Shown here one piece after another: positions 46,148 through 54,832 of a stretch of 64,000 nt of DNA. A model generated the notes under the pieces. The model searched no databases, was not told the DNA's origin, and worked only from the letters and a program-made list of their open reading frames with translations. Positions within the stretch are counted from its first letter, which is position 1. Each line of letters starts with the position of its first letter. Made by a program: the position numbers and the translations under genes. Source of the stretch: Natronorubrum sediminis (GTDB lineage Archaea; Halobacteriota; Halobacteria; Halobacteriales; Natrialbaceae); contig NZ_FNWL01000001.1 in NCBI RefSeq assembly GCF_900108095.1, positions 744,001 to 808,000 of the forward strand, read 5' to 3'.

Positions 46148-46594
46148 ATGGCATACTGTACAACCTGTGGGGCGGAACTCAGAGATGAGGCCGAGGTGTG
46201 TCCCAATTGTGGGGTTGGGCAAGCGCCGGGGGCGAAGGCGGCCGACCGAAACCACGCCGACGGCGAAAAATATTGTGTCGAGTGCGGCGAATTGATCCAC
46301 GAACGGGCCGAAATCTGTCCCGAGTGTGGGGTCCGTCAGCCCTCTTACGGGCAGACAGCAGGCTCGCACGACTCGGATAAGATCGTAGCCGGAATTCTCG
46401 CACTGTTACTCGGATCCCTCGGAGCACACAAGTTCTATCAGGGGCACATCCTGTACGGCGTCCTCTACCTGTGTTTCTTCTGGACAGGCATTCCGGGCCT
46501 TCTCGGCATCATCGAAGGCATACTCATGCTGGTCGCAGACGACGACGTCTACGCCGAAAAGTACGCTGACGGAAGCATCCTCGGTGCGCTGTAA
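46148..46594 (+). CDS. Double zinc-ribbon and TM2-domain protein
   Basis: A 148-residue protein. Two N-terminal zinc ribbons (YCTTCGAELRDEAEVCPNCG and YCVECGELIHERAEICPECG), each with two CxxC pairs, precede a TM2 domain: KIVAGILALLLGSLGAHKFY (with the conserved H-K-F-Y) and FWTGIPGLLGIIEGILML (with the conserved Gly/Trp features). It is membrane embedded with ribbons in the cytosol. TM2 proteins are widespread and of unsettled role. Confidence 0.87.
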   Translation: MAYCTTCGAELRDEAEVCPNCGVGQAPGAKAADRNHADGEKYCVECGELIHERAEICPECGVRQPSYGQTAGSHDSDKIVAGILALLLGSLGAHKFYQGHILYGVLYLCFFWTGIPGLLGIIEGILMLVADDDVYAEKYADGSILGAL

Positions 46595-46940
46595 TTCGGA
46601 GGGAGATACCACGGACGGCCGCTCGAGGACAGTTATCGAACGGACGTCGCGAAATCCCACACCTCACGCTCGAGCAGTCACCGCGCTCAGTACCGTGTCT
46701 GCTATCTCGTAGGACTCGAGCAGCCACTCTCGCTTCGAGTGACAGTGGAAACTGAAAGACCGTGGGAACACCGTCATGCAATCGATTAGCACGATGGTTC
46801 CACCTCTCAGTGTTGGTATAGGTCACCGCTCGTGTACTTTTCCCAAACCGGAGATACTGCAGCGACAAGCCTTTTCTGCCCGTGTCAGGAACAATTAGTG
46901 ACTACCGCTGAATCGTCGCCGACCAGTTTGACTGAGGACT
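46595..46940. other. Intergenic region, no gene seen
   Basis: This 346-base gap lies between the TM2 gene and the first antiporter gene. I see no coding frame of usual composition, no RNA gene and no strong palindrome. Confidence 0.5.
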
Positions 46941-48773
46941 ATGTCGCTCGGAGGAATTGCACTGGCTACGGATTTCGCGTTGCTCATCGTGGCTGCGGCC
47001 GTCCTCAGTTACATCGCCAGGCTGACAAAACAGCCGACGATCGTCGCCTACGTGTTGACGGGGGTCGTCGTCGGCCCGATCGGCCTCGGCATCGTCGCCG
47101 AGGATCAACTGATCGAGATCATCGCGGAATTGGGGCTTGGCTTCTTGTTGTTCGTTCTGGGGATCGAGATGCGCTTCGACGACATCAAGGAGATCATGCG
47201 CCCCGTCGGTGCGATTGCGCTCGGCCAGGCTGTTTTGCAGGCCATCGCGTCGACTGGCGTCGCTCTCCTCCTCGGCTTCACGCTCTTTCAGTCGCTGATG
47301 ATCGCGCTCGCGACGACGTTCGGTGCGACGCCGATCATCGTCAAAGTGCTCGGGGACAAAGAAGATTTGAAAGCACTCTACGGCAAGGTCGACGTCGGAA
47401 TTCTGATCTTCCAGGACATCTACCTCGTGTTGGCCCTCGCGATTCTCTCCGTCGGAGCCGTCGACGACCTCGGGGAGATCGCGTTCAGTATCGGGCGCGT
47501 ACTGGTGTTGATGGGGGTCATCGGCGTCGCCGCCTACCTCGGGAGCAAATACCTCCTGCCGACGCTGTTGCGCGCCAGCGCCGCGAACAAGAGCACGCTC
47601 TTTACCGTCGGCATCGGCTGGGCGTTTCTGTTCATCTTCGCCGCGGAATCGCTCGAGCTCTCCGTCGAGGTCGGTGCCTTCCTCGCCGGCCTCGCACTCG
47701 CACAACTCCCCTACAGCACGGAGCTCAAGGAGCGAATGCGCCCGGCGACGAACTTCTTCATCGCGATTTTCTTCGCGAGCATCGCCCTCCAGATGGAAGT
47801 CGATCAACTGCTCGCCTACTGGCAGGAAGCGATTATCGCTGCCGTGATGTTGATCATCCTCAACTTCTTCATCGTTTTCGGGCTCTTCTACAGCCAGCGC
47901 TTCGATATCGAGACCTCGTTCCTCGGGACGATTTCGATGCTCCAGGTCAGCGAGTTTTCGCTCGTCCTCGGCACGTTAGCCGTCAACGAGGGTTTCATCG
48001 AAGAAGGGATCCTCGGCTTCCTCAGCCTGATGGCGCTGATCACGATGCCGGTTTCGACCTACTACGTGATCTACAACAGGCAGATATTCGAACTCGTCAG
48101 GCCGTACCTCGAGCGACTCGAGCGCGAGGACACCATCGAGGCCCAGCCGGTCGAGTACGACGACCACGCGGTGTGCGTCGGCTACAGCCGCCTCTCGGCC
48201 GAACTCGCCGAGGTGCTCGAGGACGACGTGGACGACGTCGTCTTCGTCGAGGACCGAGCCGAGTACGTCGAGGAACTCTCCGAACGTGAACACGGCTTCA
48301 TCTTCGGCAACGCTCGACACGGCGACATTCGTCAGGAAGCGAACGTCGGCGGCGCGACCGTCCTGATCAGCGTCGCCCAGCGAACGGACGTCAACCTGCG
48401 GCTCGTCGAGGACGCACCCGACGCGCTCTCCATCGTGACGGCGACGACCGACGCCGAAGCCGAACGCCTCCGCGAGGCCGGCGCGGACTACGTCGTGTTA
48501 GAACGCGAACTCGTCGGCGAGGAGTTCGAAACCGTCCTCGAGTTACTCGACGACCCCGAAGCATTCGAACGGCGACTCGAGGCGCTGAACGACCGTGTGA
48601 GCGAACACGAGCGACCGGTCGATACCGTCGCGACCGACGACGACGGAGCGGATGCCGACGCGGCCGAGGGAACCGACTCGAGCAGTTGGGGCGAGTCGGA
48701 CGGCCGAAGCGAACCGAACGACCGGGTCGACACGGACGACCCGACCGACAGCGGTGGTGAGAACGATGTATGA
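46941..48773 (+). CDS. CPA2-family cation:proton antiporter with TrkA-N domain, first of pair
   Basis: A 610-residue KefB/YbaL-type transporter. Twelve or so helices fill residues 8-380, including PTIVAYVLTGVVVGPIGLG, the ATTFGATPIIVKVL segment and LIFQDIYLVL with the QD pair Q158-D159 at the ion site. A TrkA-N domain starts near 405: DDHAVCVGYSRLSAELAEVL, whose glycine motif is degenerate (GYSRLS in place of GxGxxG). A 50-residue acidic tail ends the protein. It exchanges K or Na for protons. Its last 8 bases overlap the second antiporter gene, so the two are co-translated. Confidence 0.92.
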   Translation: MSLGGIALATDFALLIVAAAVLSYIARLTKQPTIVAYVLTGVVVGPIGLGIVAEDQLIEIIAELGLGFLLFVLGIEMRFDDIKEIMRPVGAIALGQAVLQAIASTGVALLLGFTLFQSLMIALATTFGATPIIVKVLGDKEDLKALYGKVDVGILIFQDIYLVLALAILSVGAVDDLGEIAFSIGRVLVLMGVIGVAAYLGSKYLLPTLLRASAANKSTLFTVGIGWAFLFIFAAESLELSVEVGAFLAGLALAQLPYSTELKERMRPATNFFIAIFFASIALQMEVDQLLAYWQEAIIAAVMLIILNFFIVFGLFYSQRFDIETSFLGTISMLQVSEFSLVLGTLAVNEGFIEEGILGFLSLMALITMPVSTYYVIYNRQIFELVRPYLERLEREDTIEAQPVEYDDHAVCVGYSRLSAELAEVLEDDVDDVVFVEDRAEYVEELSEREHGFIFGNARHGDIRQEANVGGATVLISVAQRTDVNLRLVEDAPDALSIVTATTDAEAERLREAGADYVVLERELVGEEFETVLELLDDPEAFERRLEALNDRVSEHERPVDTVATDDDGADADAAEGTDSSSWGESDGRSEPNDRVDTDDPTDSGGENDV

Positions 48774-50415
48774 TATCCTCCTCGCACTGACGCTGATATT
48801 CGTGCTCGCAGCCGCGTTGTTACTCGTCGCCGCCCGAAAGGGGCTCTCGGTGATCCCGTTTTACCTCCTCGCGGGCATCGTCGCTGGAGCGGCGATCGAC
48901 GAGACGCAACTGCTCGACCTCGCGCAGTGGGGTATCGCCTTCCTCGTGTTCCTCTTCGGCGTCCACGTCGACCTCGAGGCAGTTCGGTCGACCGGCCGGG
49001 TCAGCGTCACCGTCGGGGTAGTGCAGGCAACCGTCGTCGGGGCGCTGACGGTCGGCGTTGGGCTCGCTTTCGGCCTCGATCCCCTGAATGCCGGCTACCT
49101 GGGTATCGCTGCCGCGTTGAGTTCCTCGCTCGTGGCGACCAGCTACCTCGGCACCGAGCGCGACGTCCGTCCGACCTACCAGCAACTCGCGGAGTCGATC
49201 CACCTCACGGAGGACCTGCTCGGCGTGCTCGTCGTCCTCTCGTTGAGCGCGTTCGTCTACGCTGCGACGCCCGCCTGGGAACAGTTCGCCGTCGCGGGCG
49301 GCCTGCTCGCGCTCGCAGTCGGCATTCGATACCTCCTCTTTCACCGACTGACGGCACGACTTCGCGGCGATTCGGAAGTGATGATGCTGATCGGCATCTC
49401 GTTCGTCGTCGGCTTCATCGCGCTCGCCGAAGCCGCAGACCTCTCGATCGTCGTCGGCGCGTTCGCCGCCGGCATCGCCATCGCCGACGACTATCCACAC
49501 TCCCTCGAGTTAGTCGACACCGTCGACGACCTCGAGGACTTCTTCTCGCCGATCTTCTTCATCACGCTCGGGGCGCTGGTGGCTATCCCGTCGCTCGAGT
49601 CGCTCGGATACACGCTCGTGTTGGTGATCGCGGTCGTGATCGTCAATCCGCTCATCGTCGCGTTCGTTCTGCTCAGACGCGGCTTCGACGGTCGAAGCGC
49701 AGTGTTGACAGGACTCACCCTCGATCAGGTGAGTACGTTCAGCCTCTTCATCGCGATCGAAGCGTTCGCCGCGGACCAGATCGCTCGAGAGGTCTTCAAC
49801 GCCATCGTCCTCGCTGCAGTCGTAACGATGCTCGTCGCGACGTACACTGGTCGTCACGCCGGCGAGATCAACCGCTGGCTTCGCGATCGAGGCGTCGCCC
49901 AGCGACTCGGCGAATCGGTCGGTAACCGAACGTCGGTCGCGGACGACCTCTCGGACCACGTCATCGTCGTCGACTTCGAACACGGCGGTCGACAGGTCCT
50001 CGAGGCCTGTTCGCGTCTCGACCGGCCGACGCTCGTGATCGAGGACGATCCACTCCTGCTCGAGGAGGTTCGTGACTCGTGTGAACACTACGTCTACGGC
50101 GACGTGGCGAACGACGACGTCTGGGAGTACGCGAATCTCGAGTCCGCCGCACTCGTCGTCTCCCTGACGCCGGAACACGACCGCGCCGAGGCCGTCGTCG
50201 ACCTCGAGACGGACGTCTCGCGCGTGGTCCGCGTCGACGAGGCCGAGACGGCCGAGGCGTTCCTCGATCGCGGCGTGGACGCGGTGTTGAATCCGGATAC
50301 GATCGCCGCAGACCGCGTCGGAGACGACCTCGAGGCGCTCCTCTCGGAGGAACTCTCTCGCGAGGAGTTCGTCGAGCGCAGCCGTGACCAGGCAGGTGGT
50401 TCGAGAGAAGCGTGA
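48766..50415 (+). CDS. CPA2-family cation:proton antiporter with TrkA-N domain, second of pair
   Basis: A 549-residue transporter of the same family, starting at ATG 48766 inside the end of the first gene. Helices include FYLLAGIVAGAAIDETQLLD, AAALSSSLVATSYLG (LSS motif) and HLTEDLLGVLVVL, where the usual QD ion-site pair is E149-D150. The final domain resembles TrkA-N (DDLSDHVIVVDFEHGGRQVL) but again lacks the glycine-rich loop. The two proteins may work as a heterodimer or as separate exchangers with different ion or stoichiometry. Confidence 0.9.
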   Translation: MYDILLALTLIFVLAAALLLVAARKGLSVIPFYLLAGIVAGAAIDETQLLDLAQWGIAFLVFLFGVHVDLEAVRSTGRVSVTVGVVQATVVGALTVGVGLAFGLDPLNAGYLGIAAALSSSLVATSYLGTERDVRPTYQQLAESIHLTEDLLGVLVVLSLSAFVYAATPAWEQFAVAGGLLALAVGIRYLLFHRLTARLRGDSEVMMLIGISFVVGFIALAEAADLSIVVGAFAAGIAIADDYPHSLELVDTVDDLEDFFSPIFFITLGALVAIPSLESLGYTLVLVIAVVIVNPLIVAFVLLRRGFDGRSAVLTGLTLDQVSTFSLFIAIEAFAADQIAREVFNAIVLAAVVTMLVATYTGRHAGEINRWLRDRGVAQRLGESVGNRTSVADDLSDHVIVVDFEHGGRQVLEACSRLDRPTLVIEDDPLLLEEVRDSCEHYVYGDVANDDVWEYANLESAALVVSLTPEHDRAEAVVDLETDVSRVVRVDEAETAEAFLDRGVDAVLNPDTIAADRVGDDLEALLSEELSREEFVERSRDQAGGSREA

Positions 50416-50554
50416 CCGATCCACGACGTTTCGGCGGGGAGCGAGACTACCGGAGACGACTACCAACGTCGATCACGTACGGATACGACCACGACGATCT
50501 GGACAGTGCCGTCACGGTGTCGACGATGGCGAAAGCGAACGTGCCGACGAACGC

Positions 50555-51355
50555 TCACTCGAGAAACTCGTCGCTCGATACCTCGAGCGAGTCGGCGCGT
50601 TCCCAGTAGTCATCGACGGTTTCTCGGGCCCACGAGCGCACGACTTCGTCGTCAGTATCGATCGAGGCCCGCAAAACGCCGTGTTCGTCGCGAACGAGCA
50701 GGTAGACGACGTCGTCGAGGAGCATAACCGCGAGCGGGACGCCGTCCTCGCGGACGCGAACCGCTGCATCGTCTTCCTCGAGGAGTTCCTCGAGTCGAGT
50801 TTGTAACTCGTCGTCGGTGGCGAGTGCGTCGATCGCTCGCCGCGAGAAGACGCCTTTGAAGGCTTGCTCCCCACTCGCCGTTCGCTCCTGTACGACCGTC
50901 AGCGTCTGTTCGTTAAACGCGTGTGAGACGGTCCACACCTCGTCGGCGTCCTCGAGTAACTCGAGCAGGCGCGACAGCGGCGCGTTCGGGCGCATCTGTG
51001 ACGGCGTCGTGATGTTCGCGTCGGCTAATCGCCTGAGGTCGAACGTCAGCGAGTCGGTTGGAAGGTACTCGACGACACCGCGAAGCCGCTGTTCGGTCTC
51101 GATTATCTCCCGGAGGTCGGTGAATCCCGAACTGACGAGTCGTCCCGTCGCAGTCGCGACGTACGTACTTCCCTCGCGTTCGATCCACGCGCGGTCTCGA
51201 AAATCGTTCAAAATACGACCCAGCGTCGCCTGTGAGGCCCCTGTCTCCGCAGCGAGTTCGTTTCGCGTCCGCTCACTCGTCGCGAGCGAGTCGAGTACCG
51301 CCACGCGATTCGGTGACAGCGCGAGGAACTCGATCTCCTCGAGTGCCGATTCCAT
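50555..51355 (-). CDS. Winged-helix regulator with FilR1 domain (HVO_A0163 group)
   Basis: A 266-residue regulator. A winged helix (about residues 14-75) includes SPNRVAVLDSLATSERTRNE and ASQATLGRILNDFRDRAWIE. A ligand-binding domain follows, with PLSRLLELLEDADEVWTVSH, TASGEQAFKGVFSRRAIDAL and MLLDDVVYLLVRDEHGVLRA, matching the FilR1/DUF1724 type of archaeal regulators. A palindromic sequence lies 37-60 bases upstream of the start at 51355, which fits autoregulation. Its divergent neighbour is the DMT exporter gene, a plausible target. Confidence 0.85.
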   Translation of the reverse strand: MESALEEIEFLALSPNRVAVLDSLATSERTRNELAAETGASQATLGRILNDFRDRAWIEREGSTYVATATGRLVSSGFTDLREIIETEQRLRGVVEYLPTDSLTFDLRRLADANITTPSQMRPNAPLSRLLELLEDADEVWTVSHAFNEQTLTVVQERTASGEQAFKGVFSRRAIDALATDDELQTRLEELLEEDDAAVRVREDGVPLAVMLLDDVVYLLVRDEHGVLRASIDTDDEVVRSWARETVDDYWERADSLEVSSDEFLE

Positions 51356-51391
51356 ACGTCCATCTTCGGGTGCGTCGAGTTAGTGCTTTCG

Positions 51392-51414
51392 CACCGTGAA
51401 ATGATTTCACAGTG
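51392..51414. promoter_or_regulatory. Palindromic operator upstream of the FilR1-type regulator
   Basis: CACcGTGAAATgATTTCACaGTG is a near-perfect 23-base palindrome with a perfect GTGAAAT/ATTTCAC core, centred 48 bases upstream of the regulator start. Its length and symmetry suit a winged-helix dimer. Confidence 0.65.
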
Positions 51415-51614
51415 TGATACCACGGGGCGCACGTGAGTTCGTTTCCCGGAACGTGCGCCTTTCTCGCCCCTCCACAATTTCCTGCCGTGCAGTATTTTCT
51501 GAATTAAACTATCCCCGCTGGGTCCGTAGCACGAGATACGATGTCCCATCTCTCTCCACGCCGACGATCCCGTGTTGAGGTCGTCACGACTCTTCGTACG
51601 ATCGGGGTGAAACC

Positions 51615-52604
51615 ATGATCGATCGCCGAACGTTCGTGCTCTTCGCCCTCTCGAGTGTCTTCTTCGGCGGAACGTTCGTCGCCGCGAAGGCCGGCCTCGA
51701 GTACTTCCCGCCGCTTCTATTCGTTGCACTCCGATTCGATCTCGCCGCGATCATCATGCTCGGCTACGTCGCGCTCACCGCATCGGTCGAGGACCTGCGG
51801 CCGAGAACGCGCGGCGACGTGGTTGGCATCCTCGCGACCGGTGGCCTCGTGATCGGCCTCGCGAACGCGCTTCTCTTCGTCGGTCAGCAGTACGCCACCA
51901 GCGCCGTCGGTGCGATCGTCTTCAGCCTGAATCCGATCCTGACGCCGGTGTTCGCCGCCGTCTTGCTCTCGAACGAGCGACTGTCCGCTCGCGGCGCGTT
52001 CGGGATGACCCTCGGACTCGTCGGCGTCGCGCTCGTGGTCAGTCCCGACCCCGCAATGTTAGTCGGCGGCGACGCTCTCGGTCGCGCCATCCTGTTCGCC
52101 GGCGCGGCGAGCGCCGCACTCGGAGCCGTGTTGATTCTCCGCGCCGGGGCGAATGCAACGCTCTCGAGTACGGCCCGAATCGCGTGGGGACTGCCACTCG
52201 CGGCGGCGCTCACGCACGGCTTCTCCTGGTCCGCCGGCGAATCGTGGGCCGCGATCACGTGGTCGACGAACGCGCTCGTCGCCCTCGCGTACGTCGCCGT
52301 CTTCGCCGGCGTCCTCGCGTACATCGCGTATTTCGGCTTGCTCGAGTCGACAGGTGCGATTCAGGCGAATCTGGTCTTCTACGTCGTCCCGGTCGTCTCG
52401 ACGCTCGGCGGTTGGGCGCTGCTCGGCGAAGCTATCGCGCCGCTGGCGGTCGTCGGCTTCCTGTTGATCTTCACCGGGTTCGCCGTCCTCGGAAGCGAAT
52501 CGATCGACGTTCGCGCGACGCTTCCCGACTGGGTGGCGTCGACGCCCGCTCGCGACGAGCCAACGGCTGCAACGGAAGAGCCTCGCGGCTACCGCTCTGA
52601 TTGA
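51615..52604 (+). CDS. EamA/DMT-family exporter
   Basis: A 329-residue membrane protein with about ten helices in two EamA repeats. Signatures are RTFVLFALSSVFFGGTFVAA at the start, YATSAVGAIVFSLNPILTPV near the end of repeat one, and GAIQANLVFYVVPVVSTLGG with AIAPLAVVGFLLIFTGFAV in repeat two. Such proteins export amino acids or metabolites; substrate unknown. ATG 51615 follows a 259-base divergent region shared with the FilR1-type regulator. Confidence 0.9.
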   Translation: MIDRRTFVLFALSSVFFGGTFVAAKAGLEYFPPLLFVALRFDLAAIIMLGYVALTASVEDLRPRTRGDVVGILATGGLVIGLANALLFVGQQYATSAVGAIVFSLNPILTPVFAAVLLSNERLSARGAFGMTLGLVGVALVVSPDPAMLVGGDALGRAILFAGAASAALGAVLILRAGANATLSSTARIAWGLPLAAALTHGFSWSAGESWAAITWSTNALVALAYVAVFAGVLAYIAYFGLLESTGAIQANLVFYVVPVVSTLGGWALLGEAIAPLAVVGFLLIFTGFAVLGSESIDVRATLPDWVASTPARDEPTAATEEPRGYRSD

Positions 52605-52670
52605 GCGGCGACGCCGGAAATCGAGGACGACGACACGCACTGTTTTGGCTATCGAGACGAGTGAATACGC

Positions 52671-53480
52671 ATGTACATTCCACACCGAACGTGGCCCGAA
52701 CTCGGCGAGTACGTCGGTCGCGAGTCACTCGCCGTCGTGCCCGTTGGCTCGACCGAACAACACGGTCCACACCTACCGGAGGGAACGGACGCCATGATCG
52801 CCGACGCGCTCGCTCGAGCAGCCAGCGAGCGGGCGGATATGCTCTGTACCCCGCCGATCCAGATCGGCGTCAGTCCCCACCACCGCCAGTTCCACGGGAC
52901 GATGTGGGTCGACGCACCCGTCTTCCGCGACTACGTCGAGAACCTCTCTCGCAATCTCACCTCCCACGGCATCGACCGAATCGTCTACGTCAACGCCCAC
53001 GGCGGCAACGTCGCCCATCTCCGCGAAGTGGGTCGACGACTCCACGAGGACGAAACCGCCTACGCCGTCGAGTGGATGTGGGACGAATCGATTCCCCAGT
53101 TGATTACGGAGGTCTTCGACACCCCCGGCCCTCACGGCGGCCCGAAGGAAACCGCGATGATCATGCACATCGCCGAGGAACTCGTCCGGACCGACCGACT
53201 CCAGGACGCCCGCGACGGCGGCACGGTCTTCGATTTCGACGCCGAACGCGTCCACGGCGCGACCACGTTTTACGACTGCATCGAGAACAGCGAAAACGGC
53301 GTCTTCGGCGACCAAACCGACGCGACGCCCGAAATCGGCGAGCAACTCTTCGAAGCCGCAACAGACCAACTCGTGGCCCTCCTCGAGTGGCTCGACGACC
53401 AACCCATCGAGGACCTCATGCCAAAGCCACACCTCGAGTCCCAGGCAGGGAATCGACTCGAGGGTGACGCAGAGCGATAA
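52671..53480 (+). CDS. Creatininase-family amidohydrolase
   Basis: A 269-residue member of PF02633. Metal ligands are in PVGSTEQHGPHLPEGTDA (Glu, His), then VSPHHRQFHG, YVNAHGGNVAHLREVG and GPHGGPKETAMIMHIAE with the late Glu. The family includes creatininase, mycofactocin protease MftE and the archaeal ArfB that deformylates a pyrimidine intermediate of riboflavin/F420 synthesis. ArfB is a good candidate in haloarchaea but not proven here. It lies 66 bases downstream of the DMT exporter gene on the same strand. Confidence 0.88.
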   Translation: MYIPHRTWPELGEYVGRESLAVVPVGSTEQHGPHLPEGTDAMIADALARAASERADMLCTPPIQIGVSPHHRQFHGTMWVDAPVFRDYVENLSRNLTSHGIDRIVYVNAHGGNVAHLREVGRRLHEDETAYAVEWMWDESIPQLITEVFDTPGPHGGPKETAMIMHIAEELVRTDRLQDARDGGTVFDFDAERVHGATTFYDCIENSENGVFGDQTDATPEIGEQLFEAATDQLVALLEWLDDQPIEDLMPKPHLESQAGNRLEGDAER

Positions 53481-53515
53481 CCCGCCGTCCGAATGCGTAC
53501 GGCGATTGTTGAGGG

Positions 53516-54220
53516 CTAGTGCGCCGATTCGTGAGGTTCTTCCGAGCCGTTGTCTGGTTCCTCGCTGGATGCAACGGGTCCGAGCAGTGCGATCGCCTTT
53601 CGTTTCGCGACGTAGGCTACGCCGTTCGAGACGTGCAAGAGCACCAGCGTCGCGAGTACGCCGACTGGGACGGCGACGAGCGCCTCGGGAAGCGTCTCGA
53701 TCGTCCAGACGACCGGTTGGTCGTTGACGGTCCCGAACTCGACCGCCGTGGGGTAGCGAAGCGGGGTGAAGAGGAGTTCGATCGAACTGACGAGGAAGGC
53801 GACGAGCAGGAAGCCGACGAACCCGAACCAGAATTTGAGCGTCACGAATCCGAGATTTCGCCAGGTAGAGGGTGCATCGACCATCCCTTTAGTCGTCTCC
53901 CAGAGCCCTCCCGATTGGGGTCGGTCGGACGGTGCTCGGAGTTCGAGGGAGAGCAACGCGTTCGCGAGCCAGCGCTCGAAGCGGGCGAGGAGTCGCGTCC
54001 CGAAGACGGTCGCAAGCAAGATCCCGAATCCGACGACGACCACCGAGAGGACGAGTCCGAAAATGAATCCGAACCAGACGAACATCGCGTACACGAACCC
54101 CAGCGGAAACGCCAGCAGTAAGTAGACGACGTTCTTGTACGTCTGGGCCTCGAGAACGATTCCGAAAACCGAACGCACGACGCTGTCGGAGGCGCTGATC
54201 GGGCCGGGAATGTTTCCCAT
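53516..54220 (-). CDS. Sensor-domain membrane protein (PF13796-like)
   Basis: A 234-residue membrane protein. Helices include YLLLAFPLGFVYAMFVWFGF and LSVVVVGFGILLATVFGTRL, and, after an amphipathic ARFERWLANALLSLELRAP, a second set (WFGFVGFLLVAFLVSSIELL and PVGVLATLVLLHVSNGVAYV). This is the layout of the Sensor domain found in bacterial and archaeal sensor kinases, here free-standing. Its end is an acidic Glu/Pro/Asn tail. ATG 54220 is chosen; 54274 adds only a hydrophobic stretch of doubtful sense. Function unknown. Confidence 0.8.
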   Translation of the reverse strand: MGNIPGPISASDSVVRSVFGIVLEAQTYKNVVYLLLAFPLGFVYAMFVWFGFIFGLVLSVVVVGFGILLATVFGTRLLARFERWLANALLSLELRAPSDRPQSGGLWETTKGMVDAPSTWRNLGFVTLKFWFGFVGFLLVAFLVSSIELLFTPLRYPTAVEFGTVNDQPVVWTIETLPEALVAVPVGVLATLVLLHVSNGVAYVAKRKAIALLGPVASSEEPDNGSEEPHESAH

Positions 54221-54343
54221 GCGAACAAGTTCAGCGGCTATCACAAATAACGTCCACTCCACGACTCGAAGCAAGATGCCCTCGAGTCGACGGACAGGCG
54301 AGTAAATCGACAGAACGCGTCAATATCGGGGGCAGAGCCAAAG

Positions 54344-54350
54344 TTATATA
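54344..54350 (+). promoter_or_regulatory. TATA box of the membrane protein starting at 54380
   Basis: TTATATA ends 30 bases before GTG 54380, which supports a leaderless start there. Confidence 0.55.
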
Positions 54351-54379
54351 TCCGATCGACCACTCGTCCCAGCAAACCG

Positions 54380-54832
54380 GTGCACGACGTGATCTCGACT
54401 ATCACTCGCTCTGACCAACTGTTGCTCGCCGCCTCGTTCACCTGTCTCGCCGCTGCCGGGACCACAGGGAGTGTCGTCGAGACGATGACGCCGACGCTCG
54501 CAGCGACCGCCGTCGCCATCGCGGGCGTCTACGGCGTCGCGAGTTACGCGACTCGAGTCTCCCGGCGAACGCTCGCGACACTCGCGCTCGGATTCTGGGT
54601 CGCGTTCCTCTCGCTCACCAGTTTCCACGTCGTCGGTCTCGAGACCGTCGGCACGGCCGTTCCCGGCGATCCAGCGGTGTACGTCTACTTACTCGGCGCG
54701 CTGACCTGGGGAACGCTACTCACCGCCTGTGCGGCAACGACGTTTTTGGGCTTTCGTGAGTACGGCGCGACGACCAGTGCAGACACGCCCGAAGAGCAGG
54801 TTCTCGAGAGCGAATCCTACGACACGCGGTAA
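54380..54832 (+). CDS. Membrane protein of four helices, unknown
   Basis: A 150-residue protein, GTG start at 54380 (another GTG at 54389). Hydrophobic segments run through QLLLAASFTCLAAAG, LAATAVAIAGVYGVASYA, LATLALGFWVAFLSLTSFHV and VYLLGALTWGTLLTACAATTF. It ends with an acidic tail (TPEEQVLESESYDTR). No domain is recognised. Its last 16 bases overlap the 3' end of the convergent O-methyltransferase gene. Function unknown. Confidence 0.75.
   Translation: MHDVISTITRSDQLLLAASFTCLAAAGTTGSVVETMTPTLAATAVAIAGVYGVASYATRVSRRTLATLALGFWVAFLSLTSFHVVGLETVGTAVPGDPAVYVYLLGALTWGTLLTACAATTFLGFREYGATTSADTPEEQVLESESYDTR

Noticed and set aside
46832-48289. Plus-strand open frame of 485 codons in another frame
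   Set aside because: Extremely Arg-rich and overlaps the first antiporter gene, which has clear membrane helices.
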